From contig JACGCN010000011.1 of NCBI GenBank assembly GCA_014905825.1, forward strand, positions 806,001-870,000: DNA of 64,000 bases, in the 5' to 3' direction. Within the stretch, counting starts at the first letter, position 1; each line of letters opens with the position of its first letter. This DNA is from Lyophyllum atratum (taxonomy: Eukaryota > Basidiomycota > Agaricomycetes > Agaricales > Lyophyllaceae). The notes beneath the pieces are model-generated. The model was not told where the DNA came from, did not search any database, and saw only the letters and a program-made list of their open reading frames with translations. A program made the translations under genes and the position numbers. Below are positions 11,622 through 23,961 of this stretch, piece by piece.

Positions 11622-12258
11622 TCAGAGCGCATCGTTTTTTTCCAAAACCTTCTCAGCACGTTCTTTGGCTTCCTCGGACACTCTGGGATCTGACCATCGA
11701 CTTCAGAATTACTCCAGGATGTAAAGGATAAGCGACGCACTTTTCAAAACACCCTTGTATCCTGCCAAACGGCGTCTGTTGCCACGTACGTCTTCCTCGT
11801 CTTCTTCCTCGTCTTCTTCGTCTGTAACGAGAATGTTAGAAAATGATGGTCAGGCTAGCTGATAGCATAGAACATACCCATAGACCTTCTGCGCTCGTCA
11901 GCGCCACTGTACTCCTCTGACTCTTCTTCTTCGTCACCTTTGGCTAACAAGGATTTGAGACACAGACGGTTGTGTGAGAAGCATGAAACGTACCTCTACT
12001 AGACTTCATGGTTCGTCCTATGAGAAAGGCTTTGAGCATCTACGTGGAAGGTAGGAAATCGGACTGAGAACCTTTCGTTTCTACCTCCTGAAGGCGTTCC
12101 TTGGCGCTAGCCTTTGCCTCTTCGGAGACGTTCGGGTTATGAAGAGAGGCTTTCAAACCTGCTGCTACGCGACTGGTATGTTTCTGATCTGCGAGAAAGG
12201 GAGCGGAATGGTATCGCGAGCGGCGGAGGTAAGATATGTGCTTACTACTAGTAGACAT
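11622..12258 (-). CDS. Con-6 family protein with two conidiation-6 repeats
   Basis: Con-6 repeats are short fungal segments first known from conidiation-specific protein 6; molecular function is unknown. Repeat 1 reads GLKASLHNPNVSEEAKASAK and repeat 2 reads GYKGVLKNPRVSEEAKERAE, ending KNDAL. An acidic linker (DEEDEEEDEED) separates them. At least five introns are needed: exon 1 is 12246-12258 (only 13 nt), exon 2 starts at 12188, and the last exon is 11622-11689 after a 51-bp intron (11690-11740) that cuts repeat 2 in the middle (VLK|NP). The middle exon limits are approximate. All joins keep frame. Confidence 0.8.
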
Positions 12259-12671
12259 GAGAGGTGCGTGGTTGGTGGGTTAGATTGAAAGTGTATATTT
12301 CCTGGATGGCCAGGCAGATCTGGGTGTTCTTAAACCTTCGGGGAACTTCGACTTCGTCATGGCTGACGTCGAGCCATGACGATTATATTAGATGTGAATT
12401 CGTGCAAAAGGTGAGACTGTGGAATCTAGACCCTGATTGCGTCACATCGTTTGAACGAGGTTGCAGGCCTGCGTAAATGATAGGTGCAGCTTGGTACGTC
12501 TCTCGGCCGGTGGATTGTTGTCGTAGAAAGCTTGAGAAGCATGAGTCAACCAAGTCTCATTGTTTCCGTCATACCTTGCGACGTCACGTCCTTGCCAAGC
12601 GTCAAAGATAAAGTCGACCCAATGAATAGATAGTGGGGTATCGAATACAAACGGCTGCAGAAATCTTCGTG
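12259..12671. other. Intergenic, no supported gene
   Basis: Spacer between the 5' end of the Con-6 gene and the 3' end of ORC3, both on the minus strand. No recognisable coding sequence. Confidence 0.4.
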
Positions 12672-15445
12672 TCAGTCATGCATGTCAAACGCCACCCGCT
12701 GTACATGATCGGCCTTCCGTCCTGTGTGTTTAATGAATCCGAGGTAGTCCAGCTCCTGCAGTGCCCGCATGAAACGAGCCTGGACTTCCAGTTTCCACTT
12801 GTCCGTATGTTCCTCAACCTCAACCTCCTTTTCTGCAGCTTTCGCTCTATCCTTCCTACCACGCTTAGTCGGGGAGTTAGGTCTCGATTTAGTTACCGCT
12901 GCTCGTTTCTTGAGGTTTTTCCGCTGGGTCTCCGCCTCCACCTGGAAGGATTCGAACCAGTCATAAAGATTGATCAGCTTGCCGCTGTCAAGGTACCGCC
13001 TGAATAAGATGCTTGTATCGGGAAGTTCCCATAACGAAAAGTTGGTTCGCTCGTCGTCTTCTTCGTCACCTCGTTCTGCGAAGTCGTGTGGTTGAAGTAG
13101 CCCAGCAATCACAGACGCACGGGCGGAAGGGTTTATCAGCTAGGTATTTGCTCAGCAGAGTCGATATAAGATCGAACAAGTTACGCACATCAGCCGGAAA
13201 CATCGATAGCCCTGTATACCAGATGTCCCAAAGGTTCGCGTCTTCGAGTGGGGCTAAAAGAGTACTGCACAGACTATGAGCGGAGATAAACGCGATGACC
13301 GAAGAGAGTCTTCACTTTAGGTACTCGATTAACCACTCTCCGAAACCACCTGCTACTTGCGAGGCAATTCCTGAGACGTCATCGTCGTTCGTTGGCTGTG
13401 GGAGCGAATTGATCGTAAAAACGAGTTTTGTACGTGCCTCCTCTTCGCTGGAACGTATTGTCGAAGGCATGTCATTGAAATAGACGTGTAATGTTTCTAG
13501 AAGCGCTCCCAACTGTGCTCCACGCAGTTTTCTAAATAAGCAAGAGGTCAACGGTTGCGTGCAGTCAGTCGAAGATCAAGTCAGCTACCTGACCATGTTG
13601 CCCAAGAATTTGATGTCTGAACCTAGTTTACCGCAAAGGAGGTCATTTATTACGTCGAGGATGCCGACTCCCCCTGGATGTTGGCCCCAGTCCAAACCTT
13701 TATATCCTTGCTTCGCCATGAACTCTTGTACGTGTCGCATGATGCCGAGGCCAATGCGAAGGCGCCTCGCTCGGGCATAAAACAAGGTTCGCGCATCATT
13801 TATTGAGGTCGCGAGGGACTGTAGCGATTTTTGGGACCATTCGGAAGCATCAGCCGAGGGCGACCCTTCAGAGGCCTGTAATCGAGCGAACAAGGCATCG
13901 ATGAATGGGAAGGAGAGAGGTTGTCCAAGGATGTCGGGAGATGGCGTTGATTTAACTAAGAGCGTGAGTGGTTCAACCGAGAAATGTTTTAGATGAGCAA
14001 GCTTCAAGATAACACGTAAGGAAACGTCCAAGCAAAACAAGGGTGATGTGAGCGTACGTGGAGGACCTTGAGGGTAGCGTCTAGAGACGAGTCTTGACGG
14101 CTATAGTGATCCGTGAGGAACACAAGTACGGAGGGTCCAATCATGATGTCAGGTTCGAATTCCACATCAAAGAACGTCTGAGGTAACGTGAGAAACCCGC
14201 AAGAGTCCAGAAGTTAAGACGGGATATACTGACCTTAAGGATAATCTCTTCCAGAACTTCTGTTCCAGACGGAACGGTGTAGTTGCGGACACGGAGCAGA
14301 GCCAACGTAGAACGAGGGTAGGTGGTATGGAGGTATGATGGGGATGAGGGAGAAGACAACGCTAGGATGAAAACAAGAGGGAGTCGTGGGACATACAGAC
14401 TAGAAATCTCCGTTAATCAAGACGCAAGTATCTTCGTTGAATGAGAGTATACCTAGATATGTGAAAGACATCTTGGATCACAGTCGGGTCAAGTTGTTCG
14501 AAGTCATGTAAGAGAACAACAAGTTTCGGCTGATGCTCTTCTGTCAGATCTGCGGAACTTCAGATTCATATTGCTGGAGCTTCAAGATCCACGCACCGTA
14601 AGCGTCGCGGGCAGCCATATACCAGACCCAGAGCGTTTCTATATCGTAATTGACCAGTGATGTTGCTGGTCTTCCCTTCACTGTAGGAGGTTATGAGCCA
14701 AAGGCACGATACCGAGCAAAGCTTCCAACCTTTTTCAAGGACGTGAGACCTGTCTACAAATCCGCTGATCATGGCTTTCATAGCAGATGTAAGATTTACG
14801 CAATCACTAGGATACAGGTGTGCAGTGAAAGCCGTTGCTTCGAACAAATCTCCGTTTTCGAGATCAAATGAATCGGTATGAGCTGTGACTTGATCCAGAA
14901 TGGCCGAGCCAGATGTGGGGTCTAAAAGTCAAATATCATCAGCGTGTATCGGTGCATGAAACGGAAGGCATACTCGTGATACTGATGACCGGAAGTTCAG
15001 GATAGGGTAGGCCAGGAAGAACGTTATCATATGATGCATGAACCTGATGCACAATATCGGCAGCAATGGGTGCGTGTAACGCATGTATAAGAGACTAGGA
15101 GAGTTCTAATGATCTTTGAAGATTAATGATCCGCGAAACCGCACGCGTACCTTTACACGGTTTAAACATTTGCCCCAAGCCTCTGTATAAGCTTCAATGC
15201 GGATTTTCTCGCCTTCGGGTAGATCGCGATCGTTATAGGCAGGCTGAGGGAGTGGCACGTCAAAGTCTTCTTCGCCTTCATCTGCATTTCCTGCGGTCTC
15301 TCAGTCAGGACTCGGTCGAGTTGAGGGTGGTCTTTCATACCTGCGAAAGGAATGCAGAAGACAGTCTGTGTTCGTAAGCAAAGAACCGAAGAAAGACGTG
15401 TGATTTACACACTTGATTTGAGTCTTCTAAGTTTGGGTTCGCCAT
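12672..15445 (-). CDS. ORC3: Origin recognition complex subunit 3 (ORC3)
   Basis: ORC3 is part of the six-subunit complex that marks replication origins and loads MCM helicase. The C-terminal winged-helix region is strongly family-like (SILFRRYLDSGKLINLYDWFESF, WKLEVQARFMRALQELDYLGFIKHTGRKADHV). Upstream are LYPSDCVNLTSAMKAM, PKLVVLLHDFEQLDPTVIQD and LAHLKHFSVEPLTLLVK in the expected order. The gene has many short introns. The N-terminus MANPNLEDSNQ at 15445 is likely, but the first splice join is unclear: the best phase-0 solution enters at ACCGCAGGAAATGCAGATGAAGG, through a weak AG. The window also encodes MCM4, another pre-replicative-complex protein, about 26 kb away. Confidence 0.85.
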
Positions 15446-15752
15446 ATTCTGGTTGACGTTGTACTGTGTACAGGGAGGAAGAGAGGATGGCCTACCCTAA
15501 GGCTACGCGACGCGATGGTCACGTGGATACTCTGCCAAAGGTGACAGTCACCGTGACTGACAGTTCAGACCGGGGCCCTATATAGTAAAGCGAATGTTGT
15601 TGGTCACTAATAAGCGCCTTAGAAGCGCCCAGCTGCAGCTTGGCTTGAGCATGGCCCTGAATGACGGATGTTGTTGAACACTCAGAAGCGCCCAGCTGCA
15701 GCTGGGCCTCCCAACACATCCACTTTTGTCGTATATCCTGCGTTCAGCAGGC
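15446..15752. promoter_or_regulatory. Divergent ORC3 / NLR intergenic region with repeated CAGCTGCAGCT motif
   Basis: A 25-bp segment (AGAAGCGCCCAGCTGCAGCT) occurs twice, at about 15621 and 15683. The second copy completes an 18-bp perfect palindrome, GCCCAGCTGCAGCTGGGC, at 15690-15707. This could be a binding site for a dimeric regulator; that is inference only. Confidence 0.4.
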
Positions 15753-18282
15753 ATGTTAAAGAAAAGGTCAGCATTTAACTTCAAGAGCAGACTGTCTAGC
15801 GTTGACGCTTTGACCGTCACAGGTTCCAGAAGACTCCTCAGGAGGCTCCATGGGACGTCTGGAGACTTGACAAAGATTTTTTCAAAAGCCTTGCTCAGTA
15901 TACTGAAGACCATCCCGAAACTACCCTACACCGTGTGCTTGACCAAATCCGGACTGGGCTCGAGAACCATGGAAATCTCACCGATCTCATCCCAGATAAT
16001 CCATTTCCTGCTCGTGGTCTGGTTAAGGCGTTGGCTCATCTCATCATACTTGGCATCGTACGTTCTGCTGTCAATGGATTTTCCTGGTGAATCATTAATG
16101 TCATGGCAGAATGTAACTCGGGCGAAAGCAACTGTCGTTGAATTCTCGATCGAGGTCATTGACTGGGTCATCAAAATCAAGTCTGCCTTTGATTCATCTT
16201 CACGTGGGCATTTCACCTGGACAACGTGGAAAAACCTTGCGAAAATGCGGTGAGTGGGTAGTGATTCATTCTTATGACGCAAACACCAATTTCTTGCAGA
16301 GATTTGATAGATGCAATTTGTCAATGGGCGCACGCGAGATTAGCAAGTTTTCACCTCGTGATCGGTATATTCAGTACTGAGAGCTGCATCATAGCATGAT
16401 AAGCGTTGGACTTGGACTCGAATGAGAAATGGGATGAAAGTCCAGGACGAAATATTGGATTTCAACAAACGGATCATGGAAGCTAGACAGCTGTTCACAG
16501 TTAGAGCAATGTCTGAAGGATTTTTTGCAACACTGACGACATGTTTAGGACCTCAGTCTTATCAATCTTTCGGGAGGTATAGATGCCATTCTGGGCGCAA
16601 TTCGGCTTCTTCTGCAGCCCGACGATATTATCACCAAGAAAATCCAGGAAGTCCAAGAAAAGCAGAAGGAACAATTCGTGAGCAGACCCCTGTACATCCC
16701 ATATCGAATTAAAGGACTCTTTTAGGGACATATTCTCGACGTGATGGAAGAGCAAAAGCAAGCACAGGCACGGCGACAATCTTTATCCCAGAAATTTTCT
16801 TCCCGTACAGTTGCCAACCCGACATACGATGAGCAAGGCAAGCAGCCATGTGATGAAGATACCAGGACCGAGGAACTGGCAGACATCATGAATTGGGTGA
16901 ACGACGTTTCGGCAGAATCCCAGAACTTCCTTTGGCTTACGGGTGACCCGGGATGCGGAAAATCTGCTATAACAGCCTCCATTGCCCGACAATGCAAAGA
17001 CAGAAAGATCTTATGGGCCCAGTTTTTCATCAATCGAAACAATGTTGAGACTACCGATCCAAACTCGTACTTTCCCTCAATAGCTCGACAGTTTGTTAAC
17101 CACTCCATCGAACTTGAGATCGCAATCCACGATTCGCTGAAGGAAAAGCCTTCACTCATGGATCGCATCTCGCCTGATCAGGCGGCGAAATTATTTATTG
17201 ACGCCATCGGTGTTGCATCAAACTTGCACCGCGATCAGCCTGTGGTAGTCGTGATTGATGGCCTCGACGAGACAGACCGGGGGCGCCTCAAGGACACTGC
17301 GGTCATATTCTCGCACTTATTCAAAGGTCTTTCGCAGTACCCCAACGCAAAAGTTTTCATCTCGAGCCGAACTGAGGATGTAATACGAAACCCCTTTTTC
17401 TCCAATATGGAACGCGAACATGTCAAACACGTTCATCTCGACACCGCCGCTCAGTCATCTATCGACGACGTGACCGCCTTCCTGAGGAGGAAGGTAGCTC
17501 AGATCGTCGAAGAGCACGGTCTCAATTGGGAAGAATGGCCCGGCGAGGAACGGATGGCAATACTTGCTATGCGAGCCTCAGGGCTTTTTATCTGGGCGGT
17601 GACAGTGGCAAAGTTTCTCCAAGAATAGATCGACACGATGGGCACTGAATGTCTGAATGGTGTTCTCGATATGCTTAATGCTGACGCATTGGGCGATATC
17701 AATACCCTATACAGCATCATCTTCCGGATGACGTTCAAGAGCCAAGCCAGCAATTGGGAGTTCGAGAAGTTCTGTCGCATCGTGGGCGCTATTGTGGTTC
17801 TCCACGAGCCCCTATGTCTAGAAGACCTTAGCGCACTCCTCGACTTGCGACAAACTCCCACCAGCGCACCAGTTGATGTGGTGAACTTTGTCCGCCGACT
17901 TCGAACCGTACTTGTCGCAGGGACAGGCGAGATCATCAACAGCAAGACTATTCCTCGGCTTCATAAATCATTCTTCGAATTCATCACAAGTCAGCACGTA
18001 GATCCTCGTTTCCGCATTGATTCCAGGGACGCAGACGGAGACATTGCTGTCAAGTGCCTACTTCAATTCCGGAATCATGGTATGACAGGAGGTCAACCTT
18101 CGTCTGCTGGTTCCCTGCCGGGATCATTGCGATATGCATTCCGATTTTGGTCCCTACATCTGCGTGAGGCAGCGGGCACAATACCCAGCATAATAACCCA
18201 AGATACCTGCTCGCTAACGCAAACTGAACTTCATCAACTCCTACAGCGCTCTTCGAACGATGAGCGACTGCATCCTCTGCAC
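15753..18282 (+). pseudogene. NACHT-WD40 (NLR-like) gene, 5' part, interrupted by hAT element
   Basis: This is the N-terminal and NACHT part of a fungal NLR-like STAND ATPase, thought to act in non-self recognition or programmed cell death. The helical N-terminal region (LDKDFFKSLAQYTEDHPE, NPFPARGLVKALAHLIILG) is assembled from exons 15753-15766, 15823-16057, 16110-16249, a segment from 16300 and later pieces. The NACHT domain begins after about 16740: P-loop GDPGCGKSAITAS and Walker B VVVIDGLDET. An in-frame TAG at 17626-17628 interrupts FLQE|IDTMG. The frame then runs on to LHPLH, where the hAT element enters; its first three bases (TAG) form an immediate stop. The WD40 half resumes at 38277. 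The start codon is moderately supported. The gene is broken twice. Confidence 0.82.
18275..18282. repeat. 8-bp target-site duplication, left copy (CTCTGCAC)
   Basis: CTCTGCAC directly abuts the left inverted repeat at 18283 and recurs at 38269-38276 after the right inverted repeat. It fits the nTnnnnAn pattern known for hAT elements. Confidence 0.93.
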
Positions 18283-18297
18283 TAGGACTGCACACCG

Positions 18298-18465
18298 TGC
18301 CGTACAAACACGGCTATACGGTACCGTGGTACGGCTACCGTCCCCGTATCGTCGAGGATTTTGGCGCGAGCCGACGGAGACGGTAGACGGTACGGTAAAT
18401 GCCGTATTTCACCGTCAAAATACGGCCATACACGGCCGTGCACGGTTATACGGTTTGATCAATAT
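18298..18465. repeat. hAT left subterminal TACGG/CCGTA repeat array
   Basis: Multiple direct and inverted copies of TACGG, CCGTA and ACGGCC lie within about 170 bp of the left end, mirrored at 38125-38253 near the right end. Subterminal short repeats are known transposase-binding sites in hAT elements; binding here is inferred. Confidence 0.75.
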
Positions 18466-19170
18466 ATGACGTCACTGTTTGAGGGGTGAATTTTGTTCAA
18501 GTGCTCCCAAAATCGCCCCTCACGCTTACTCAGCCAATTTTCCCGGGCCTGACCATGTGCTCAGCCACTGCAAAGTTAAAGTTTGCAGTATGCGTGAGAA
18601 TGCGCTGAGTTGAACTGCCGTTGTCAACAGTCCAAGCAACGCTCACATGCGACCACAACGCGGTAATCGTCGATCATAGATATTGCGCAGCCCGATCCTC
18701 AATCTGCGTTGAAGATACCTACCGCAGAATGTGTTTTAAGAAACCTTCCGACCTTTATCATCACTTTCGGTGAGTTGGCATATCCATGGACTTCTTTGTT
18801 TCTTTTTCCTTTCTCTCCGTTCCATGCCTGTTGTAGCACCACTGCGGCAGTGCGGGAATTTGTTATTCCAATGCTGACACCGAGTTTCAGGTCTTTTTCA
18901 AATATATGCTCCTCATGCACCTCTCCAACCCTCCCCTCGCTACCCGCTATTCTTGCCGACCTGAGCCGTGCGCTCTCATGTTGCTAGTAATTTACTTTTT
19001 TGTCAGAAATTGTGCACCATGTGAACAGCGCGTTTGAGACTGCGAAAGCGCATGGGCAATAGACCTGTGGATAGCATCATATCAACTCGAAAAAACAGTA
19101 TTTAATGGCTAAGGTCTGTCGGTTGAGTTGGAGTTGTCATCGAGACTCATCCTGCCGTTTTAGTTTCAGC
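18466..19170. other. hAT 5' non-coding region
   Basis: Between the subterminal repeats and the transposase start. No protein-like ORF was seen; it presumably contains the transposase promoter. Confidence 0.45.
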
Positions 19171-22100
19171 ATGTCAGAACAGTGTGCTGTCCATGAAGAC
19201 GGCACTCTGAAAGATGCCTCGGAAATTGACTGGCAGTACGACCCGGATAGCAACATCCAAGATCCTGCAAAGTCCAAGCCAGCACCCGAAGGTATGTCTT
19301 ATCCTTTTACGAGACCAATATCCAAGGTATAACCCGCTTACTGGTATATTCTAGGCCGTCCGCGTCGCGATAAGAAGACTGATAAATACAATGCTGCACT
19401 TGCTGATCAGCATCTGGACGAGTGGGGCAAATCTATCATCCCTAGAACTAACCGTGTTTCTCGCCCACGTCAGCCCAAGCGCAAGCGGGACTCGGAGGAT
19501 GCATCACCAGCAGCAGCTGACAGAAATGACGATGAGGACAGCGAGGATGCCACGTTTTCCGCATCCCAACAATCCAGCGACGATGAATCGGAGCGTGACT
19601 CTGATCTGGCAGAGATAACCAATGACGAGGTAAGATCCAGGGTTTCCGTCCACTGAGTGACGGCCATGTCTAATAACTTATTACTGCACAGCTTGCCGAC
19701 ATGTTACCATCGAAAACAGTGCCCGTTGCAGCCAACCCCAAGAAGCCCACTACGCGAAAGTCAAGCAAGAAGTTCAACACGAACCCGACTGCGCCACGCG
19801 CTAAGAAATCTCGTACTGCCATGGTGGAGGAGATCGAGGACGAGGATAGTCCTCGTAATATAGCTGTGAGGCAGCCGCAGTTCGGGGGTGATAGGGATCC
19901 TCAACCTGCCAAGTCGGGCATCCGTAAGCCAGGTCAGGAGAAGGTATGTGGCTAAATTCATATTCTACTTCTCGACTCAATTTCCTGTAGCGAAATCCCA
20001 TCTACCTGTTCTACGAGCAAGTCACTCGAGATGCCCACGGGAAAAGCGAATCCGGCAGCAAGTATTACAAGTGTTATCACGGCAATCGGAAGACTCTGGT
20101 GATCACAAAGGCGATGAAAGGCAATCTCAATGGTATGTCCTTGTTAACAGACCTCGTCTCTGACTTGATTGTTATTACTTCAGGCCTTATGGGGCATCTC
20201 AAGCACTTCCCTTCCATGGAGCACCTCTATCAGGTTCTCAAGAGCCGCTCTGAGCCTCCGACACCGAACGAGATCGCAATCGCATCGGGTAAATCACCGC
20301 TGGACCCAAAGGCCGAAGCCGAATACCTCCGCCAGCTAGAGACAGCTTCAGAAAACATACAGCGAGCGTTTGAAAAACAGAAAGCTGAAGCTGCGGTACA
20401 TCGATTGCTATTTGTATTGAACTTTACTTACAATATTTTTTAAGGGTCCCTGGGACCAAGAGAAATTCGAGCACCTTATTGCTGAATGGATCGTCGCCTG
20501 CGATCAGCCATTCGAAGAAGTCGAGAGGCCGGAATTCGTTGACATGATGACCTACGCACACCATCCCGCCCCCGAAATCAAGATACCCGGGCGAAACGCG
20601 ATTCGGCGACGGGTTATGAACATGGGTGAAGACACAGTCGAGGGTATCAGAAAGATGTTTGAGGTAAGTGGTTTGATTATGACCACAATTGTTACTGAAT
20701 AAACCCGTAGGAGCTTGAGGGGAAGGTGTCCCTATCACTTGATGCATGGACTTCGAGTAATCAGCACGCATTCTTGGCCATTGTTGCCCATTATGTAACA
20801 AACGAAGGAGAGCTAGGTACATATTTACTCTGATACCTGTCGTCGAGGCTTATCTTTTATTATAGAAGAATTACTTATCGACTTTTGTGAACTCGTCGGC
20901 GAGCATTCAGGAGAGAACATGGCAGAAGCGGTCTGGGGTACAATGAAGCTATATGGGCTCATCGGCCGGGTACATTTATACCCTTTGAGTCACAAACCTT
21001 CTCGTACATATCATACTGGTCTTCAAGGTCATTGCGTTCGTGATGGACAATGCCACCAACAACGACACTATGGTTGCCAGCATCGAGAATCTCTGTCGTG
21101 AGAATGCTATTCCGTTCTCTGCCTCTGACGCACGCATGCGATGCATGCTGCACACGGTTCACCTCTCTGCACTCAAGGTAGGCTTCAACTTCAGTCGTTG
21201 AGATCTTCAAGTTCTAATCTTGGTGGTCATAGTTACTTCAAGCTATTGGTGCAATCTCCAAGGCTGAGAAGAGGAAAGCGGCATCTCGCAGTGGACACTA
21301 CCAAGAGGAGGTTGCTGTTCCCCTTGATCGCGAGGCGGATGATCGTGCTGTATCCCAGCAGGACGATAACGGCGATGCTGCTGCTGAAGGTGGTGCTCCT
21401 GATGGGATGGCGGCCGAGATCCTGTCGGCGTTTGTGAAGGTAAGCTACATTTAGCAGAACAGATGATAATTGTCCGAACTTTTGATACAGCTACGCGCTG
21501 TTGTTCGAGCAGTTCGCTCAAGCCCGCAACGTCGCCAAACCTGGTACCGGGAGATCCAGCTTACAATGAACAAGGATGACGATGACAAGAGCCCAGCTTT
21601 GATGCTGATCCTTGATGTCCGGACCCGATGGTCGTCTACACACCAGATGCTATGTAAGTTGAAGTGTGCCATGCTCCGACTGTTCTTGAACGTTTTAGCA
21701 GGCCGCGCCCTTGATTATCGTGATGCAATCGATGTCTTTGTTTCAAGGCATCGAGAGCTTCGCGCTTATGAGCTGTCTGAGTCAGACTGGGACTCTCTCG
21801 TGCTAGTCGCCGAGTGGCTCAAATGAGTCAAATCATTCCGTGCCGCCACCACACAGATGTCAGCAACAAAGACGCCTATGGTCTCAACGACTCACGCCAT
21901 CTTCCGTGGTCTACAAGATGACCTAAAGACCATTCTTCGTGATTTACCCGCCGGTGTCGCTCCAGAAATCAAACAAGGCCTTACGGATGCTCACGGCAAA
22001 TTGAGTGACTACTACACCAAGTTTGACGAGTCTCCTTTCTATACATGGTCAGCATGTGAGTATGTTTGTTATATTTGGCTTTCGCCATTCGCTAATCATC

Positions 22101-22607
22101 CCTCCTGACAGTGCTCGATCCTAGAATTTCATATCAATGCATGAAAGAAGATTATGCGGATGATGTGTCTCTTACTCGATACCTAGAACACTCGAAGGCC
22201 AATTTGCACGAATATTTCAAGACTCACTATGCCGACAAACATTCAACACCATCACAGCTATCTGTCCCACTTCCTGCTCCTTCTGCCACTTCATCTTCGC
22301 ATTCACCGCAGAAGAACTTCGTCGCCCGTTACAAAAGGAAGGCCAGGGCTATAGGTGACGAGCTGGAGGAGTATTTCAAACTCACACAAGAACCAGCAGA
22401 CTTCGAGAGGTGTAATCCAATACATTGGTGGACGGGGCACCGTGACCAATTTCCAAACCTTTTCTGGCTCGCGCGGGACATTCTTGCGATTCCTGGTAAG
22501 CATGAATAATTCAACTCGCCATCTTTTCTTGTCTCATACGGTCATCTATATAGGCTCTGCTGTCGCGGTAGAGAGAGTGTTTTCGGGAGGCCGTGATACA
22601 ATATCCC
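19171..22607 (+). pseudogene. hAT transposase, 5' part (interrupted)
   Basis: A multi-exon hAT-family transposase starts at ATG 19171 (MSEQCAVHEDG). A Lys/Asp/Glu-rich N-terminus precedes a BED-like segment (KYYKCYHGNRKTL, GHLKHFPSMEHLY). The RNase H-fold core follows: SLDAWTSSNQHAFLAIVAHYV (first Asp), AFVMDNATNND (second Asp), then LDVRTRWSSTHQML. The C-terminal dimerisation region begins AVAVERVFSGGRDTIS and is cut at 22607 by the KDZ-type element. Its last residues are encoded at 37933-38051. An in-frame TGA at 21824-21826 (EWLK|VKSFRAAT) also breaks the frame; related proteins read through here, so it is likely a decay mutation. Introns are short and frequent. Confidence 0.85.
22601..22607. 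repeat. 7-bp target-site duplication of the nested element (ATATCCC), left copy
   Basis: ATATCCC at 22601-22607 recurs at 37926-37932. Joining across one copy gives GATACAATATCCCTGCGTCG, restoring the transposase frame GRDTIS-LRRAS. Confidence 0.9.
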
Positions 22608-22689
22608 CAGGCGTAGCAGCGTGTATCATATATCAGATGACCACAGTCGTAAAACTTTTGGTGATGCATCAATGTCTACAATGTCTATT

Positions 22690-23805
22690 AAGGAAGGTGA
22701 TATATCATGCCCTTCGTGATATATCACGCCCTTGAAAGCTGCTGTAGGGCTCGGCACACCTCGGCATGTCCTCATTCCCGGCAATTGCCCGTCCATGCCA
22801 CCTGCTGTTGATTTCACACGATATTTTTACAGTGTCCGCCTCCATGCTGGCGCTCCCTCATTCCCAATTGGGCTGCATTTGAAATATACCCCGCCTCTCG
22901 GCTATTTTGGGATCCTTGGCCACGTCGGTGCGATCCAGCGGGATTTCCAAAACCGGTCCTTCCCAATTAGGCTGTATTTCCAATACACTGCGCGCTTGGA
23001 CAGGGCCGTGAGACACGGCGGGATCTCCATCTATGGATGCCACTTCTATGCGGATGCGCACCCCACCCCGCTCTCGCAGCTCATCCCCACCCCACCCCGC
23101 TCTCGCAGCTCATCATGTAGTCACGGCCATATGTACTCCCGCCACGGTCCGCCATTCACTCGTGACTCTACGCCCTTCTATGTACCCCGCCACCCCGCTG
23201 ATCCTCTCCCACCTACTCCTCTTTCCTCCTCCGTGCTCCAGGTCCCCCATGAACATTTCCCTCCTCCGCATTCCTCCCTGAACGCTCGTCAAATTTCCCA
23301 CCGACCCCTCTTTGGGCCCTTCTCCACTCCCCGGCTCCCCATGAATGTTTGCCTCCAGCACGTTTGAACTCGATGATACCAACATACCATTGTAAGTAGT
23401 GTTATATCACTTTCTTGTTGCTAGCCTATCTCACATATCCCTGTATCGCCTCTATTGTCCGTGATATATCACCTCTGTATGGTGAAACTGGTGATATATC
23501 ACCTCTGTAGTGACTTCCAGGGTGCTCTATGGGTGATATATCACCTGTAGCAAAGTTCTGGTGCGCTATGTCTCCAGTTGTAGCAGGTGATACATCATCT
23601 AACGTTTGACTCCGGTGATATATCACCTATAGCAAAGTTTTTACGTGCTATGCCTTCAGTTGTAGCAGGTAATATATCATCCACACATTCCCTCCCACCT
23701 GTAGCGAAGTTTTACCATACTATGTCTTCAGTTGTAGAAGGTCATATATCATCTACATACTCTCGAAATCTCGTAAGTTCTCTGCAACATGTTATATCAC
23801 GCATT
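22690..23805. repeat. Array of GGTGATATATCACC palindromes and GC-rich spacer at KDZ left end
   Basis: Perfect or near copies of GTGATATATCAC occur near 22693, 22714, 23462, 23492, 23534 and 23614, with diverged forms near 23587, 23672, 23741 and 23790. From about 23549 they sit in three diverged units of about 75-80 bp (TAGCAAAGTT...TCAGTTGTAGCAGG). More copies occur at about 26783, 26819, 33172, 37832 and 37899, all inside the same element. The GC-rich stretch 22740-23390 also contains a duplicated segment (CCCAATTGGGCTG near 22864; CCCAATTAGGCTG near 22971). No gene is seen here. Confidence 0.75.
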
Positions 23806-23961
23806 GTAACTGTTATCTGAAGACCTGAATAAGAGTTTATTTGCAAGGTAACATATGTATTCAGGACATGTATATAGACTGTACTTTAGAACGACTAAGT
23901 CGTCTTACCCCTGCAGAATTGTTGTAAGCCCGCCCCGTGTCTACAGAATAACGGAGATCAC

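Noticed and set aside
12946..12962. tRNA T-loop-like GGATTCGAACCAGTC
   Set aside because: It lies inside the ORC3 coding exon (SFQVE/DWFESF region) with no matching acceptor stem.
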